From contig NC_020505.1 of assembly GCF_000310245.1 (NCBI RefSeq), forward strand, positions 2,142,001 through 2,206,000: a stretch of 64,000 nt of DNA. Reading direction: 5' to 3'. Below, piece by piece: positions 20,516 through 29,264 of this stretch; position 1 is the first letter of the stretch, and every line of letters starts with the position of its first letter. Source of the DNA: Candidatus Sulfuricurvum sp. RIFRC-1. GTDB taxonomy: Bacteria > Campylobacterota > Campylobacteria > Campylobacterales > Sulfurimonadaceae. The notes under the pieces are model-generated. The model saw only the letters and a list, made by a program, of their open reading frames with translations. It made no database searches and had not been told where the DNA came from. The position numbers were made by a program, and so were the translations under genes.

Positions 20516-21142
20516 TTATTTCGAGTAAAGCTCGACGATTAGACGTTCTTCAACTGGGATAACAACCTCTTCACGCTCTGGAAGACGTGTGAAAATACCG
20601 AACGCTTTATCTTGATCGATGTCAACCCATGCCGCAAGACCGGTTTGGTTGGTCAACTCAATTGCACGAACGATTTGGTTGTTCTTTTTACTTTTCTCGT
20701 GAATTTCCACTTTTTGACCCGGTTTTACACGGTAAGATGGAATATCAACACGTTTGCCGTCAACCAATACGTGACCGTGGTTTACCAATTGGCGTGCAAA
20801 ACGACGAGTCGTTGCAAATCCCATACGGTAAACAACGTTGTCAAGACGTTGCTCAAGAAGCATTACCAAGTTTGTACCGGTGTTACCTGTACGACGCTTT
20901 GCTTCACCGAACAATGAACGCATTTGTTTTTCGCTCAAACCGTACATGAATTTCGCTTTTTGTTTTTCGCGAAGCTGTGTACCGTATTCAGAAATTTTTG
21001 TACGGCGTTGACCGTGCTGTCCTGGTCCGTAAGGACGTTTGTCAAGGGCACTTTTACCTGCAAGACGACGCTCACCTTTTAAACCAAGACTTACACCGAA
21101 TCTTCTTTCGATTTTTTCTACGGGTCCTCTATATCTTGCCAT
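20516..21142 (-). CDS. rpsD: 30S ribosomal protein S4
   Basis: S4, 208 residues, a primary 16S rRNA binder that nucleates small-subunit assembly. The N-terminus [16 protein letters not shown] lacks the zinc cysteines, so it is the C-minus form. The S4 RNA-binding domain is seen at [15 protein letters not shown], and [17 protein letters not shown] follows. It lies between rpsK and rpoA. Confidence 0.98.
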   Translation of the reverse strand: MARYRGPVEKIERRFGVSLGLKGERRLAGKSALDKRPYGPGQHGQRRTKISEYGTQLREKQKAKFMYGLSEKQMRSLFGEAKRRTGNTGTNLVMLLEQRLDNVVYRMGFATTRRFARQLVNHGHVLVDGKRVDIPSYRVKPGQKVEIHEKSKKNNQIVRAIELTNQTGLAAWVDIDQDKAFGIFTRLPEREEVVIPVEERLIVELYSK

Positions 21143-21153
21143 TGCTAAACTCC

Positions 21154-21546
21154 TTAGACTCGTCGGCGCTTAGGCGCACGACATCCATTGTGTGGTAGTG
21201 GAGTAACGTCTTTCATGAAAGAAACACGGAGACCTTCGATCGCACCAACACTTTTAACTGCTGTTTCACGGCCAGAACCTGGACCTTGAACTTTAATTCC
21301 CACTTCTTTAATTCCGTGGACCATTGCTTTTTCGAGCGCAGACTCTACTGCTTGTTGCGCAGCAAACGGAGTTGACTTTTTAGAACCTTTGAAACCAAGG
21401 GCACCAGCCGAACTCCATGCGATCATATTACCCATTTCATCTGTTACCGTTACAAGGGTATTGTTGAATGAAGCCAAGATATGTACGATACCTCGAGCAA
21501 TATTCTTCTTTACGATTTTTTTACGGGTTGCTTTTCTTTTTGCCAT
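21154..21546 (-). CDS. rpsK: 30S ribosomal protein S11
   Basis: S11, 130 residues, on the platform of the small subunit near the E site. The signatures are the basic N-terminus, [15 protein letters not shown], and the conserved [14 protein letters not shown] and C-terminal [15 protein letters not shown]. It lies 11 bases after rpsM. Confidence 0.98.
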   Translation of the reverse strand: MAKRKATRKKIVKKNIARGIVHILASFNNTLVTVTDEMGNMIAWSSAGALGFKGSKKSTPFAAQQAVESALEKAMVHGIKEVGIKVQGPGSGRETAVKSVGAIEGLRVSFMKDVTPLPHNGCRAPKRRRV

Positions 21547-21557
21547 ACTCTAATCCC

Positions 21558-21929
21558 TTACTTTGTGGCTGAGCCGACGGTTTTCTTTTTACCTTTGCGT
21601 GTACGAGCATTGGTTTTGGTTTTTTGACCACGGCATGGGAGACCTTTACGGTGACGAAGACCACGGTAAGAACCAAGATCCATCAACGCTTTAATATCCA
21701 TAGCAACTTGTTTACGAAGGTCACCCTCTACAGCAATACCGCTGTTTCGGATTTCTTTAGCGATTGTTGCCGCTTCATCTTCGCTGAGTTCGAATACACG
21801 CTTGTTGTAATCGAGTCCAGTAGCATCCAAAATTTTGCGTGAAGTATGTAAACCGATACCATAGATATAAGTTAATGCATATTCCAAACGTTTTTTCTTA
21901 GGTAAGTCCACACCAGCAATACGTGCCAT
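21558..21929 (-). CDS. rpsM: 30S ribosomal protein S13
   Basis: S13, 123 residues, at the subunit interface contacting the P-site tRNA and S19. Signatures are [10 protein letters not shown], the helix-two-turn-helix [14 protein letters not shown], and the C-terminal [18 protein letters not shown] tail. It starts 2 bases after rpmJ. Confidence 0.98.
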   Translation of the reverse strand: MARIAGVDLPKKKRLEYALTYIYGIGLHTSRKILDATGLDYNKRVFELSEDEAATIAKEIRNSGIAVEGDLRKQVAMDIKALMDLGSYRGLRHRKGLPCRGQKTKTNARTRKGKKKTVGSATK

Positions 21930-21931
21930 GC

Positions 21932-22045
21932 TTATCCTTGTCTCTGTTTATGTTTTGGGGTTTTGCAGATTACGCGAACGACCCCTTTGCGCTTGATGAT
22001 TTTACAATCGTCGCACATTTTCTTCACTGAAGAACGTACTTTCAT
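21932..22045 (-). CDS. rpmJ: 50S ribosomal protein L36
   Basis: A 37-residue L36 from ATG 22045: [17 protein letters not shown], ending [10 protein letters not shown]. The cysteine/histidine ligands (C11, C14, C27, H32) are those of the zinc-binding form. It is the first gene of this rpmJ-rpsM-rpsK-rpsD-rpoA-rplQ unit. The 195 bases before it hold only the end of the hom region and A/T-rich sequence with a possible TAATAT box. Confidence 0.95.
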   Translation of the reverse strand: MKVRSSVKKMCDDCKIIKRKGVVRVICKTPKHKQRQG

Positions 22046-22240
22046 CGGTAGGCTCCGTTGATTTAAATCACTTGCTTTTCGTAGGTGAGATTGATCGCAC
22101 CAATACTTGTAACTACGGCTTAACGCAGTTAGAAACATTCAATTCTATTTGTCCGAAAGGGCAAAGTGGACGCGTATATTACAGTAATTAAGGTTAAATT
22201 TTTATTAAGGTATAAAATAGAAATGTGATTTGAATTGTGG

Positions 22241-23500
22241 CTACACAATTCGAATCATAAATGGAGATTCTAAAACGGCATCTAATCTTTCAAGTTGCGT
22301 CATAAGAGCATGTATCGAGCGTTCGGTTGCTTCGTGAGTTGCAAACAACAAATGAGCACATTCGCTCTCGGATGGACGCTGAATAACCGCTTCGATCGAA
22401 ATAGAGTGATCAGCAAAAAGGCTTGTGATTTGTGCCAATATTCCCGGTTTATCCGATACACGGAGACGAAGATAATATTTGGAACGGATATCGTCTTGAT
22501 TTTTGAGATGTAACCCTTCTTCGAGCGGATGATTAAACCCGAGCATCGGCGAACGCTTGCCGGAGCGGACGATATCGATGATATTGGCAACTACTGCACT
22601 CGCTGTCGCATTGCCGCCCGCACCCGGACCGTAATAAAGGGTTTCACCGACACGATCACCGACGACACTGATCCCGTTCATAACACCGTCAATCTTGGCA
22701 ATCATTGCACCTTCATCAACCAACGCCGCATGGACACGAAGTTCTACTTCATCCCCTTCTCGTTTGGCGATCCCCAAGAGCTTAATCGTATAACCGAACT
22801 CTTTAGCGAATGCAATGTCCGCAGGGGTGATCCCCTCGATCCCCTCAATCAGAATCTCTTCGGGTTTGGCATCGATACCGTACGCAATCGATGCCAAAAT
22901 GAGCAGTTTGTGGGCTGCATCAAATCCGCCGATATCAAATGTCGGATCGGCTTCGGCATACCCAAGACGCTGCGCTTCGGCTAAAACCTCAGAAAAGGGA
23001 GTCCCCTCGCTCATCATTTTGGTCAGCATAAAATTACACGTTCCGTTCATAATCCCCATGATGGAGAGGATATGATTGGCAGAGAGACCATCACGAAGAG
23101 CATTAATGATCGGAATACCGCCGGCAACGCTTGCTTCAAATTCAAAGGGAATATCTCCGGCGATGTCTTGAAGTTCATAACGGTGATAGGCCAAAAGGGC
23201 TTTATTCGCCGTCACCACCGCTTTACCGTTCTGAAGTGCTTTTTTAACAATTTCAAGAGGAAGTTCTACCCCTCCCATCAATTCGACCACAATGTCTATT
23301 TCAGGATCATCAACAATATCATAGGGATTTTGCGAAAGGGCAATTGACAGATCGGATACTTTGGAAAGATCACGTACCACTCCGCTTTTAACAATTATCT
23401 CATCGCCTGAACGGGCTGCAATGATGGTTTTGTTCTCTTCGAGTATCTGAACAACAGCGCGCCCTACCGTACCGACACCGATAACACCGACACGTGTCAC
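22241..23500 (-). CDS. hom: Homoserine dehydrogenase
   Basis: A 419-residue enzyme that reduces aspartate semialdehyde to homoserine for Met and Thr synthesis. The Rossmann motif GVIGVGTVGRAV is at residues 5-16. Catalytic-domain marks include TANKALLAYH near residue 98, GTCNFML, and EADPTFDIGGFDAAHKL. A C-terminal ACT domain (about 346-419, YYLRLRVSDKPGILAQI) suggests feedback control by threonine or another amino acid. The start overlaps the aminotransferase stop by 4 bases (ATGA). Confidence 0.96.
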   Translation of the reverse strand: MTRVGVIGVGTVGRAVVQILEENKTIIAARSGDEIIVKSGVVRDLSKVSDLSIALSQNPYDIVDDPEIDIVVELMGGVELPLEIVKKALQNGKAVVTANKALLAYHRYELQDIAGDIPFEFEASVAGGIPIINALRDGLSANHILSIMGIMNGTCNFMLTKMMSEGTPFSEVLAEAQRLGYAEADPTFDIGGFDAAHKLLILASIAYGIDAKPEEILIEGIEGITPADIAFAKEFGYTIKLLGIAKREGDEVELRVHAALVDEGAMIAKIDGVMNGISVVGDRVGETLYYGPGAGGNATASAVVANIIDIVRSGKRSPMLGFNHPLEEGLHLKNQDDIRSKYYLRLRVSDKPGILAQITSLFADHSISIEAVIQRPSESECAHLLFATHEATERSIHALMTQLERLDAVLESPFMIRIV

Positions 23501-24720
23501 TCGTGAGCCTTACCATTCAATGTGTTCAAGAACTGCTTGATATTTTTAGCGGCTTGACGGATTCGTTTGTCATTTTCAATCAATGCGATACGGACATACT
23601 CATCGCCGTAATCCCCAAAGCCGATTCCCGGTGCAACGGCTACGTTCGCTTCGACCAATAAACGTTTTGAAAATTCAAGGCTTCCCATATGAATGGCACA
23701 TTCAGGAATTTTAGCCCACACAAACATCGATGCTTGATTACGGCGCAAAGGCCATCCTGCACGGTTGAATGCATCAATCAATACATCTTGACGATGGTCA
23801 TACTTGTCAGTAATCTCTTGAACACACGTTTGATCACCATTAAGCGCAATAGTTGCCGCTACTTGAATCGGGGTGAACATACCGTAATCCAACCAACTCT
23901 TGATTTTTTGAAGCGCACCGATGAGCTTTGGATTTCCGACAAAAAAACCGACACGCCATCCCGCCATGTTGTAACTTTTGGAGAGAGTGAAACTCTCAAC
24001 AGCAACGTCTTTTGCTCCAGGAACCGACATAATCGATGGTGTTTTATAGCCATCGAACGTCAAATCACCGTACGCGATATCACTGATAATATAGAACCGT
24101 TCGCGCTTTGCCATCTCGACGATACGAGTATAAAATTCCGGAGTTACGGTCGCCGTTGTCGGGTTGTGAGGAAAATTCACGACGACATACTTTGGTTTAG
24201 GAAACGATACATGAAACGCCTCTTCCAAACGTTCAAAAAAGAGATCTTCGTCCACTTTATAATCTTCATCAAAAGGGAGTTTCATCTTTTGAACGTTTCC
24301 GCCGGCTAGAATAAAAGCATACGAATGGATCGGATAGGTTGGGTCAGGAACAACTGCCACATCTCCCGGATTGGTAATTGCATAGGCGAGGTGAGCATAT
24401 CCCTCTTTCGATCCCATTGTTGCAACGGTTTCCGTATCGGGATCAAGATCAACGTCATAACGACGTTTGTACCAATCACAAATTGCTTGGCGAAGTTTCG
24501 GAATCCCTTTGGAAACCGAATAACCATGCGTTTTGGTTTTTTCTGCCGACTCAACCAATTTTTTGCGGATATGTTCCGGGGTATCACCGTCTGGATTTCC
24601 CATACTGAAATCGATAACGTCGGCACCGGCACGACGGCGAGCCATTTTCAGCTCATTTACTTCAGCAAATACGTATTTTGGAAGGCGTTTAATCCGGTCA
24701 AATTGGATTTCATCAAACAT
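23497..24720 (-). CDS. PLP-dependent aminotransferase, AlaC-like
   Basis: A 407-residue class I aminotransferase. It is very like E. coli AlaC (glutamate-pyruvate aminotransferase) in blocks such as VIDFSMGNPDGDTP, HGYSVSKGIPKLRQAI and FTLSKSYNMAGWRVGF; the Lys in the last block is the PLP Schiff base. In related genomes it is often labelled aspartate or LL-diaminopimelate aminotransferase. Coupling by an ATGA overlap to hom points to a role in amino-acid metabolism from aspartate, but the substrate cannot be settled here. Confidence 0.88.
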   Translation of the reverse strand: MFDEIQFDRIKRLPKYVFAEVNELKMARRRAGADVIDFSMGNPDGDTPEHIRKKLVESAEKTKTHGYSVSKGIPKLRQAICDWYKRRYDVDLDPDTETVATMGSKEGYAHLAYAITNPGDVAVVPDPTYPIHSYAFILAGGNVQKMKLPFDEDYKVDEDLFFERLEEAFHVSFPKPKYVVVNFPHNPTTATVTPEFYTRIVEMAKRERFYIISDIAYGDLTFDGYKTPSIMSVPGAKDVAVESFTLSKSYNMAGWRVGFFVGNPKLIGALQKIKSWLDYGMFTPIQVAATIALNGDQTCVQEITDKYDHRQDVLIDAFNRAGWPLRRNQASMFVWAKIPECAIHMGSLEFSKRLLVEANVAVAPGIGFGDYGDEYVRIALIENDKRIRQAAKNIKQFLNTLNGKAHE

Positions 24721-24791
24721 GGCTACAACCTGTGATTAAAAAATTGCGCCATTTTAACATAAGAGGCTTAGTTTAACTATAATACTCTCAC

Positions 24792-25421
24792 TTATCGTCC
24801 GGGGCTCATCGACTCAATCCATGTCCCCTCTTTGAGAACTTTCATCCCCTGTGCGTTAGATACTTTGAGATAATAGCTCCCTTTTGGAAGCTCAAATTGA
24901 AGTTCTTCTTTGGGTTCCGTCGAGCGAAATGAAGAGAGTACTTGCATAGAAACATCCAAAACAGCAATATCGGGATACCATTTACCGGTATAAGGGGGCT
25001 CAATGCGGATATTCTGCCCCTCTTCAACACGAAACCATTGCGGTGTGTTGACACGTTTTAATTCAGATCCCTCATCACTTCCAAGTAAAGGAGTATTCCA
25101 AAGAGCCTTTTGGGTGTCGAGGGTTAAGATCAGCCCTTTATCATCCATATGCGCACGTTCGATTTTTATTCCCTGCTCTTTGAGGTTTTCTCCCAATGCA
25201 GGAGGGTTGAACGCTTTATTCCCGATTGCAGTACCCAGAAGCTTTCCTGAACCGCTTTCAACAATGAACGTATCAACCTCAAATTTATAGCCTATGGCAT
25301 TAAAGGCCTGCATAATTGTCCGTACACTTACCGTCGGTTCACCTGTAAACACTATCTCGGTATTCACGGATGAACCAAAAAGGAGAAACGGGAAACACAC
25401 AAGGGGTGCGAAATGTTTCAT
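24792..25421 (-). CDS. Exported protein of unknown function
   Basis: A 209-residue protein starting MKHFAPLVCFPFLLF (ATG 25421), a likely signal peptide; a longer reading from 25469 would run into the upstream gene and spoil the signal. The segment TIMQAFNAIGYKFEV looks like a small alpha/beta secretin-type N domain, and the C-terminal half (about 120-200) looks like a beta-sandwich with KGSYYLKVSNAQG. I do not recognise the family. It is 10 bases downstream of the membrane protein gene at 25432, so the two may work together in the envelope. Confidence 0.6.
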   Translation of the reverse strand: MKHFAPLVCFPFLLFGSSVNTEIVFTGEPTVSVRTIMQAFNAIGYKFEVDTFIVESGSGKLLGTAIGNKAFNPPALGENLKEQGIKIERAHMDDKGLILTLDTQKALWNTPLLGSDEGSELKRVNTPQWFRVEEGQNIRIEPPYTGKWYPDIAVLDVSMQVLSSFRSTEPKEELQFELPKGSYYLKVSNAQGMKVLKEGTWIESMSPGR

Positions 25422-25431
25422 TGGGCTGAGC

Positions 25432-26235
25432 TTACCAGTTTTTTCCGCCGTTGCGTTCAATGAATTCATCTTTAGTGATTTGTTTTAAAACACCGTTTTC
25501 ACAAATAAATCGAACCGTCTCTTTCTCTGTTAAAACCGTTTTCCCGCCTGAAGAGTCAAGCTCAACCCTCCCATGTCCTAAAAAGATCAACCAGTTTTTA
25601 GCGGTGTCAATCATAATAGGCTCAGCCGTAATGTTTTGAACCCTCTCGCCCGTTGCCATATCAATCATCCCGTACCACACTTTATATGTCGGGCGGATCG
25701 TAACCACTTTACCGGAAGCTATCGTCGGTGAAACACCTGGCTTCGTTTGGTTTGCTTCTACCGCCAAAGGAGCAGCCGTAACGTTCGTCTCATTGGCATC
25801 ACTTAGATTTACATCCTGCATCTCATCCACAACACTAACTGCCAAGGTCGTAAGCTGCATCACCTCTTCACGAGGTTCTGTTGACATTTTTCCTTGTAAA
25901 AAATATCCGGCTCCCATTAAAATGAGAATTAAAACGATTCCTGCCATAACCCACTTTGGTTTGGAGTTGGAAACGGATTGCAAAATGACCGATTGTTTTG
26001 GGGCGAGCAACGGTGCGTGGTTTTGACTAAACTCTATATACTCTTCTTTGATATCATTGAGATCAATACCGTATTCACGTTCCAAAATTGAGAGGTATCC
26101 CATGAATTGAACCCGCCCGATCTCTCCGTAGGACTTAGTCAGAACCAACTCTACTTTATCACGGGAAATATGGGTTCGTTCATGAATTTTCTCTGTTCCC
26201 AGAGCCTGTAAATCTTCAAACGTGTTACATTTCAT
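25432..26235 (-). CDS. Single-span membrane protein with N-terminal helical domain, RodZ-like layout
   Basis: A 267-residue protein. The cytoplasmic N-terminus (about 1-85, with EKIHERTHISRDKVE) could be a helix-turn-helix-like domain. One membrane span (about 96-112, rich in Ile/Leu/Val) is followed by a periplasmic part with a beta-rich C-terminus. This layout recalls RodZ, a cell-shape protein, but the similarity is by architecture only. It starts within an ATGA overlap with rlmB and precedes an exported protein of unknown function. Confidence 0.55.
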   Translation of the reverse strand: MKCNTFEDLQALGTEKIHERTHISRDKVELVLTKSYGEIGRVQFMGYLSILEREYGIDLNDIKEEYIEFSQNHAPLLAPKQSVILQSVSNSKPKWVMAGIVLILILMGAGYFLQGKMSTEPREEVMQLTTLAVSVVDEMQDVNLSDANETNVTAAPLAVEANQTKPGVSPTIASGKVVTIRPTYKVWYGMIDMATGERVQNITAEPIMIDTAKNWLIFLGHGRVELDSSGGKTVLTEKETVRFICENGVLKQITKDEFIERNGGKNW

Positions 26236-26909
26236 CTCATTCTCTCCATCAAGATTGCGCCGGCAACACCGACATTTAAAGAATCAAAATCATGCGCCAT
26301 CGGAATCGAAATGCCGACATCAAGACTTTTCTGGACTCGGCCGCTAAGTCCTTCTCCCTCATTTCCCAAAACCAAAGCGCGTTTCGAGGCAAACGCCGTT
26401 TGCCGTATATCCTCTCCATCCATAACAGCACCGTATATCTGAAAACCTGATTGTTTCAATTCATGCAATACGTCATGAATATTATGAATAATAACGAGAG
26501 GCATATCGAGTGCTGCACCACTGCTGGTACGAATCATCGGTTCCAGATTCGGCTCTTTAATGCCACTAATAACAATCGCATCAACCCCTAATGCATACGC
26601 ACTTCGAATGAGTGAGCCAATATTCCCCATATCGGTGATCGAACTAAGGATCACCACAAAATCGCATTTCTTCAAAAAGGGAGAAGCATAAGGGACAATC
26701 TGAGAAATATCGGCAATAAAGCCTTGATGATTTCCCCCTTTGACCATGGCCTGAGCCGCTTGTTCGGGGATCCTTTTGATCTCAAAACCCATTTTCATGA
26801 GTGCCGAATACTCTTTTTTCTCGACTTCTTTAGCCAGATAAAGGGTCTTGATACGATCCCTGTGACGTTCTAGTGCGTAGTAAACCGGTTGTTTTCCATA
26901 AATAAGCAT
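26232..26909 (-). CDS. rlmB: 23S rRNA 2'-O-methyltransferase, RlmB-like
   Basis: A 225-residue SPOUT methyltransferase. It begins MLIYGKQPVYYALE, the typical RlmB substrate-domain start. Motif 1 is DMGNIGSLIRSAYALG (about 93-108), motif 2 LVLGNEGEGLSG (about 177-188) and motif 3 SIPMAHDFDSLNVGVAGAI (about 199-217). RlmB methylates G2251 of E. coli 23S rRNA. It lies in a run of ribosome-maturation genes (rsmE, rpmE, rsmI). Confidence 0.88.
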   Translation of the reverse strand: MLIYGKQPVYYALERHRDRIKTLYLAKEVEKKEYSALMKMGFEIKRIPEQAAQAMVKGGNHQGFIADISQIVPYASPFLKKCDFVVILSSITDMGNIGSLIRSAYALGVDAIVISGIKEPNLEPMIRTSSGAALDMPLVIIHNIHDVLHELKQSGFQIYGAVMDGEDIRQTAFASKRALVLGNEGEGLSGRVQKSLDVGISIPMAHDFDSLNVGVAGAILMERMR

Positions 26910-26923
26910 ACGTTATTTTACCT

Positions 26924-27733
26924 TTATGTGTTTAAGAGACGCTGATAGCACTCTTTGGGATTTTCACCCGTAATTTTGGCGATCAGTTTGGATGCCGCTT
27001 TTTTCGGAATATCCAGTGCTAAGATATCTTGTTCGCTCAAAGAAGAGCTTTTTCCCTGTGAAGCTTCAATCACCACAACCCATTCCCCTCGAATCTCTTT
27101 ATCCATTTGAGAGATAAGTTCCGTCGCTTTTCCTCGGTAAAACCGCTGAAATTTTTTCGTTAGCTCTTTAGCCAAAAAAACATTCCGATCCGGTACGGCA
27201 ACGGCTATTTCGGATAAAAGTTTCTCCAACCGAGTCGGTGCCTCATACAATACTGTCGTATAACCGTTATACAATGCCTCTTGCAAAGCAGCTGAACGAT
27301 CGTTCCCTTTGTGGGGGAGAAAGCCGAAAAAAAGCATTTTGGTTTGGATAAAACCACTCGCTACAAAAGCCGTCAGAACCGCGTTTGCCCCCGGTAAAAC
27401 ATCATAACTAATACCGTGTTCAATACAATAGCTAATCAACATCTGCCCCGGGTCACTGATCCCCGGCATCCCCGCATCGCTCACATAAACGACATTTTGA
27501 TTAAAAAATTCAGGAGTGAGTTTGGAAATAAAGTCAGCCTCATTGTGCGAATGAAGACTCAAAAATTGCGGTTCCGCAGTCGTAAGATTATGGCGTTCTT
27601 TGAGTAAATGAATCAGTTTTTTGGTAACACGGGTATCTTCGCAAAGAATAGTTTGTGCGGTGGATAAAACGTCAAGAGAACGAAGTGAAATATCAGAAAT
27701 ATTTCCGATAGGAGTGGGGACGAGGCTTAGCAT
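26924..27733 (-). CDS. rsmI: 16S rRNA (cytidine-2'-O)-methyltransferase RsmI
   Basis: A 269-residue protein from the ATG at 27733 (MLSLVPTPIGNISDIS), the standard RsmI start; an upstream ATG at 27766 would add eleven non-conserved residues. Signatures are ILCEDTRVTKKLI and YVSDAGMPGISDPGQ, and the tetrapyrrole-methylase-type fold is implied. RsmI modifies C1402 of 16S rRNA. It follows rpmE by about 42 bases. Confidence 0.94.
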   Translation of the reverse strand: MLSLVPTPIGNISDISLRSLDVLSTAQTILCEDTRVTKKLIHLLKERHNLTTAEPQFLSLHSHNEADFISKLTPEFFNQNVVYVSDAGMPGISDPGQMLISYCIEHGISYDVLPGANAVLTAFVASGFIQTKMLFFGFLPHKGNDRSAALQEALYNGYTTVLYEAPTRLEKLLSEIAVAVPDRNVFLAKELTKKFQRFYRGKATELISQMDKEIRGEWVVVIEASQGKSSSLSEQDILALDIPKKAASKLIAKITGENPKECYQRLLNT

Positions 27734-27775
27734 AAGAGTGCTCGGTTTCTGCCCCCAAAGAGGCAAAGGTTTAAA

Positions 27776-27979
27776 TTACGAATTTAATGCGTAACGTTTT
27801 TTGAATTTATCGATACGGCCGGCAGTATCTACTTGACGCTCAGAACCGGTATAAAACGGGTGACATGCGCTGCAAATATCGACACGGATCGAATCTTTAA
27901 TGCTGGTTGTAGTAAATTCGTTACCACATGCACAGCTAACTGAACATTCTACGATGTTAGGGTGAAGATCTTTTTTCAT
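27776..27979 (-). CDS. rpmE: 50S ribosomal protein L31 (zinc-binding form)
   Basis: L31, 67 residues. Four cysteines remain in the order CxC then CxxC (CACGNE near residue 16; [10 protein letters not shown] near residue 36), which marks the zinc-containing form. In many bacteria this form is replaced by a zinc-free paralogue when zinc is scarce. It precedes rsmI. Confidence 0.97.
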   Translation of the reverse strand: MKKDLHPNIVECSVSCACGNEFTTTSIKDSIRVDICSACHPFYTGSERQVDTAGRIDKFKKRYALNS

Positions 27980-28059
27980 AATTTTGCCTTGTGATCGACG
28001 GCGTTGTACGTCGGTCGGTATAGTTTTATATCCGTACGGGGGCGGATAATTGGAGGCGA

Positions 28060-28065
28060 ATTATA
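28060..28065 (-). promoter_or_regulatory. Likely -10 element for rpmE
   Basis: A perfect TATAAT on the minus strand in the 103-base rsmE-rpmE gap, about 80 bases before the rpmE start. Between it and the gene lies a hairpin with arms TATCCG/CGGATA (around 28026-28045), possibly part of a regulated leader. Confidence 0.5.
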
Positions 28066-28082
28066 ACGAAAAATTTCTTTTT

Positions 28083-28751
28083 TTACAATAACCTCGATGC
28101 AATCGCAACCGCTGCCGTTTCCGAACGTAAAATCATTGGGGAAGGAAAAAGGCGGATTCGATGATCTGCAAACCCTTTTCGTTCACTCTCATCAAATCCC
28201 CCTTCGCATCCGATCACAACGGTATCAATCATTTCCTCTTGAGCCAGAGGAGCTCCACCAAAATCGAAAATCACCGCTTGAGGATTGTTTTTTAAAAAGG
28301 TACTCAATGCCGGAGTTTCGGCAAGTTCAATCAAGGATGTTCGACCGCACTGCATAATCGAACTCTCCATGATACGCTTATATCGGTCAAAATCGAGACG
28401 AAAATTTTGCTGTGAGCGACGGCAATGGATAAAAGTAATTTTGCTTACCCCAAGTTCGGTGAGCATCGGTAACGTTTTCTCAATGGTTTTCGGATCAATC
28501 AAACACCATCCGATGTGCAATGGACGCCCACTTTCACACGGTGAACCATGATGTGTTTGAAGCGTAAAATAAGCATTGCGTCCATCCGTACGTTCAAGAC
28601 GATAGCGGTACTCTTCCCGTAAATTCTCACGAGAGCGAAACGCGATTAGGTCCCCTGCTTTATGACGTCGTACTTTGATGAGATACTTATAGTCATCACC
28701 GCTAACGCTCAGTTCATCTAAGCCGGTATTTACATGGAGGAGAAATTTCAT
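28083..28751 (-). CDS. rsmE: 16S rRNA (uracil-N3)-methyltransferase RsmE
   Basis: A 222-residue SPOUT-class enzyme from ATG 28751, which overlaps the upstream stop as ATGA. The signature C-terminal blocks VVIGCEGGFDESERKGF and LFPSPMILRSETAAVAI match the family cofactor knot. The N-terminal PUA-like part carries YLIKVRRHKAGDLI. RsmE methylates U1498 of 16S rRNA. Confidence 0.93.
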   Translation of the reverse strand: MKFLLHVNTGLDELSVSGDDYKYLIKVRRHKAGDLIAFRSRENLREEYRYRLERTDGRNAYFTLQTHHGSPCESGRPLHIGWCLIDPKTIEKTLPMLTELGVSKITFIHCRRSQQNFRLDFDRYKRIMESSIMQCGRTSLIELAETPALSTFLKNNPQAVIFDFGGAPLAQEEMIDTVVIGCEGGFDESERKGFADHRIRLFPSPMILRSETAAVAIASRLL

Positions 28752-29161
28752 ACGATCATCATCCAAACACTTATAGTGATCAGCAACGCCATTTCAATAC
28801 CCAAAAAACGAAATGCTTTTTGCTTATATTCTCGAAAAGCACCTTCTTGGCTGATATCGGTTTTGCGCTTGAGTGTTTTGTACCGTTTGGCTTCAAGAAT
28901 AATCATCACAATAGCGATAACAATCATAGCTATATTCGAAAAAGTGAACTGTAAATGTTTAGCGGCCATCATCACCGCACCGGTAAAAAGGATCAAGGCG
29001 ATGAGTGAACCGGAAATCGGCATCACAATCCGCATCCGTTTAGCGTATCGGATTATATGATGGGAAAGGGACAACATCACGATGTTGAACACGACAACTC
29101 CCATCAATACAATCACTCCAAAATAGTGGATATTAAGTCCGGTTTTATACATAGCTTCCAT
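28748..29161 (-). CDS. Small integral membrane protein, unknown function
   Basis: A 137-residue protein with four predicted membrane spans (about 12-32, 46-66, 73-90 and 117-136). The loop between spans three and four is basic (EAKRYKTLKRKTD). It has no recognisable motif. It is coupled to rsmE by a 4-base overlap. It may act on its own; the coupling gives no functional clue. Confidence 0.7.
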   Translation of the reverse strand: MEAMYKTGLNIHYFGVIVLMGVVVFNIVMLSLSHHIIRYAKRMRIVMPISGSLIALILFTGAVMMAAKHLQFTFSNIAMIVIAIVMIILEAKRYKTLKRKTDISQEGAFREYKQKAFRFLGIEMALLITISVWMMIV

Positions 29162-29186
29162 AAAGGGGATTTTACCTTAATTTGCC

Positions 29187-29192
29187 TATAAT
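29187..29192 (+). promoter_or_regulatory. Likely -10 element for moeA
   Basis: TATAAT in the gap between the divergent membrane protein gene and moeA, about 72 bases before the start codon. The rest of this 103-base gap shows no further signal besides the AAGGAG ribosome site. Confidence 0.45.
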
Positions 29193-29264
29193 GACTATCT
29201 AAATCATTGCTCATACGTGAACATTTATTGCGGCATGATGAGAAAATAACCCCAAGGAGATAAG

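Noticed and set aside
23689-24309. A 206-codon open frame opposite the AlaC-like aminotransferase
   Set aside because: It mirrors a conserved PLP enzyme frame and shows no domain of its own.
29162-29264. Possible molybdenum-cofactor riboswitch before moeA
   Set aside because: The gap is short and A/T-rich with no multi-stem structure.
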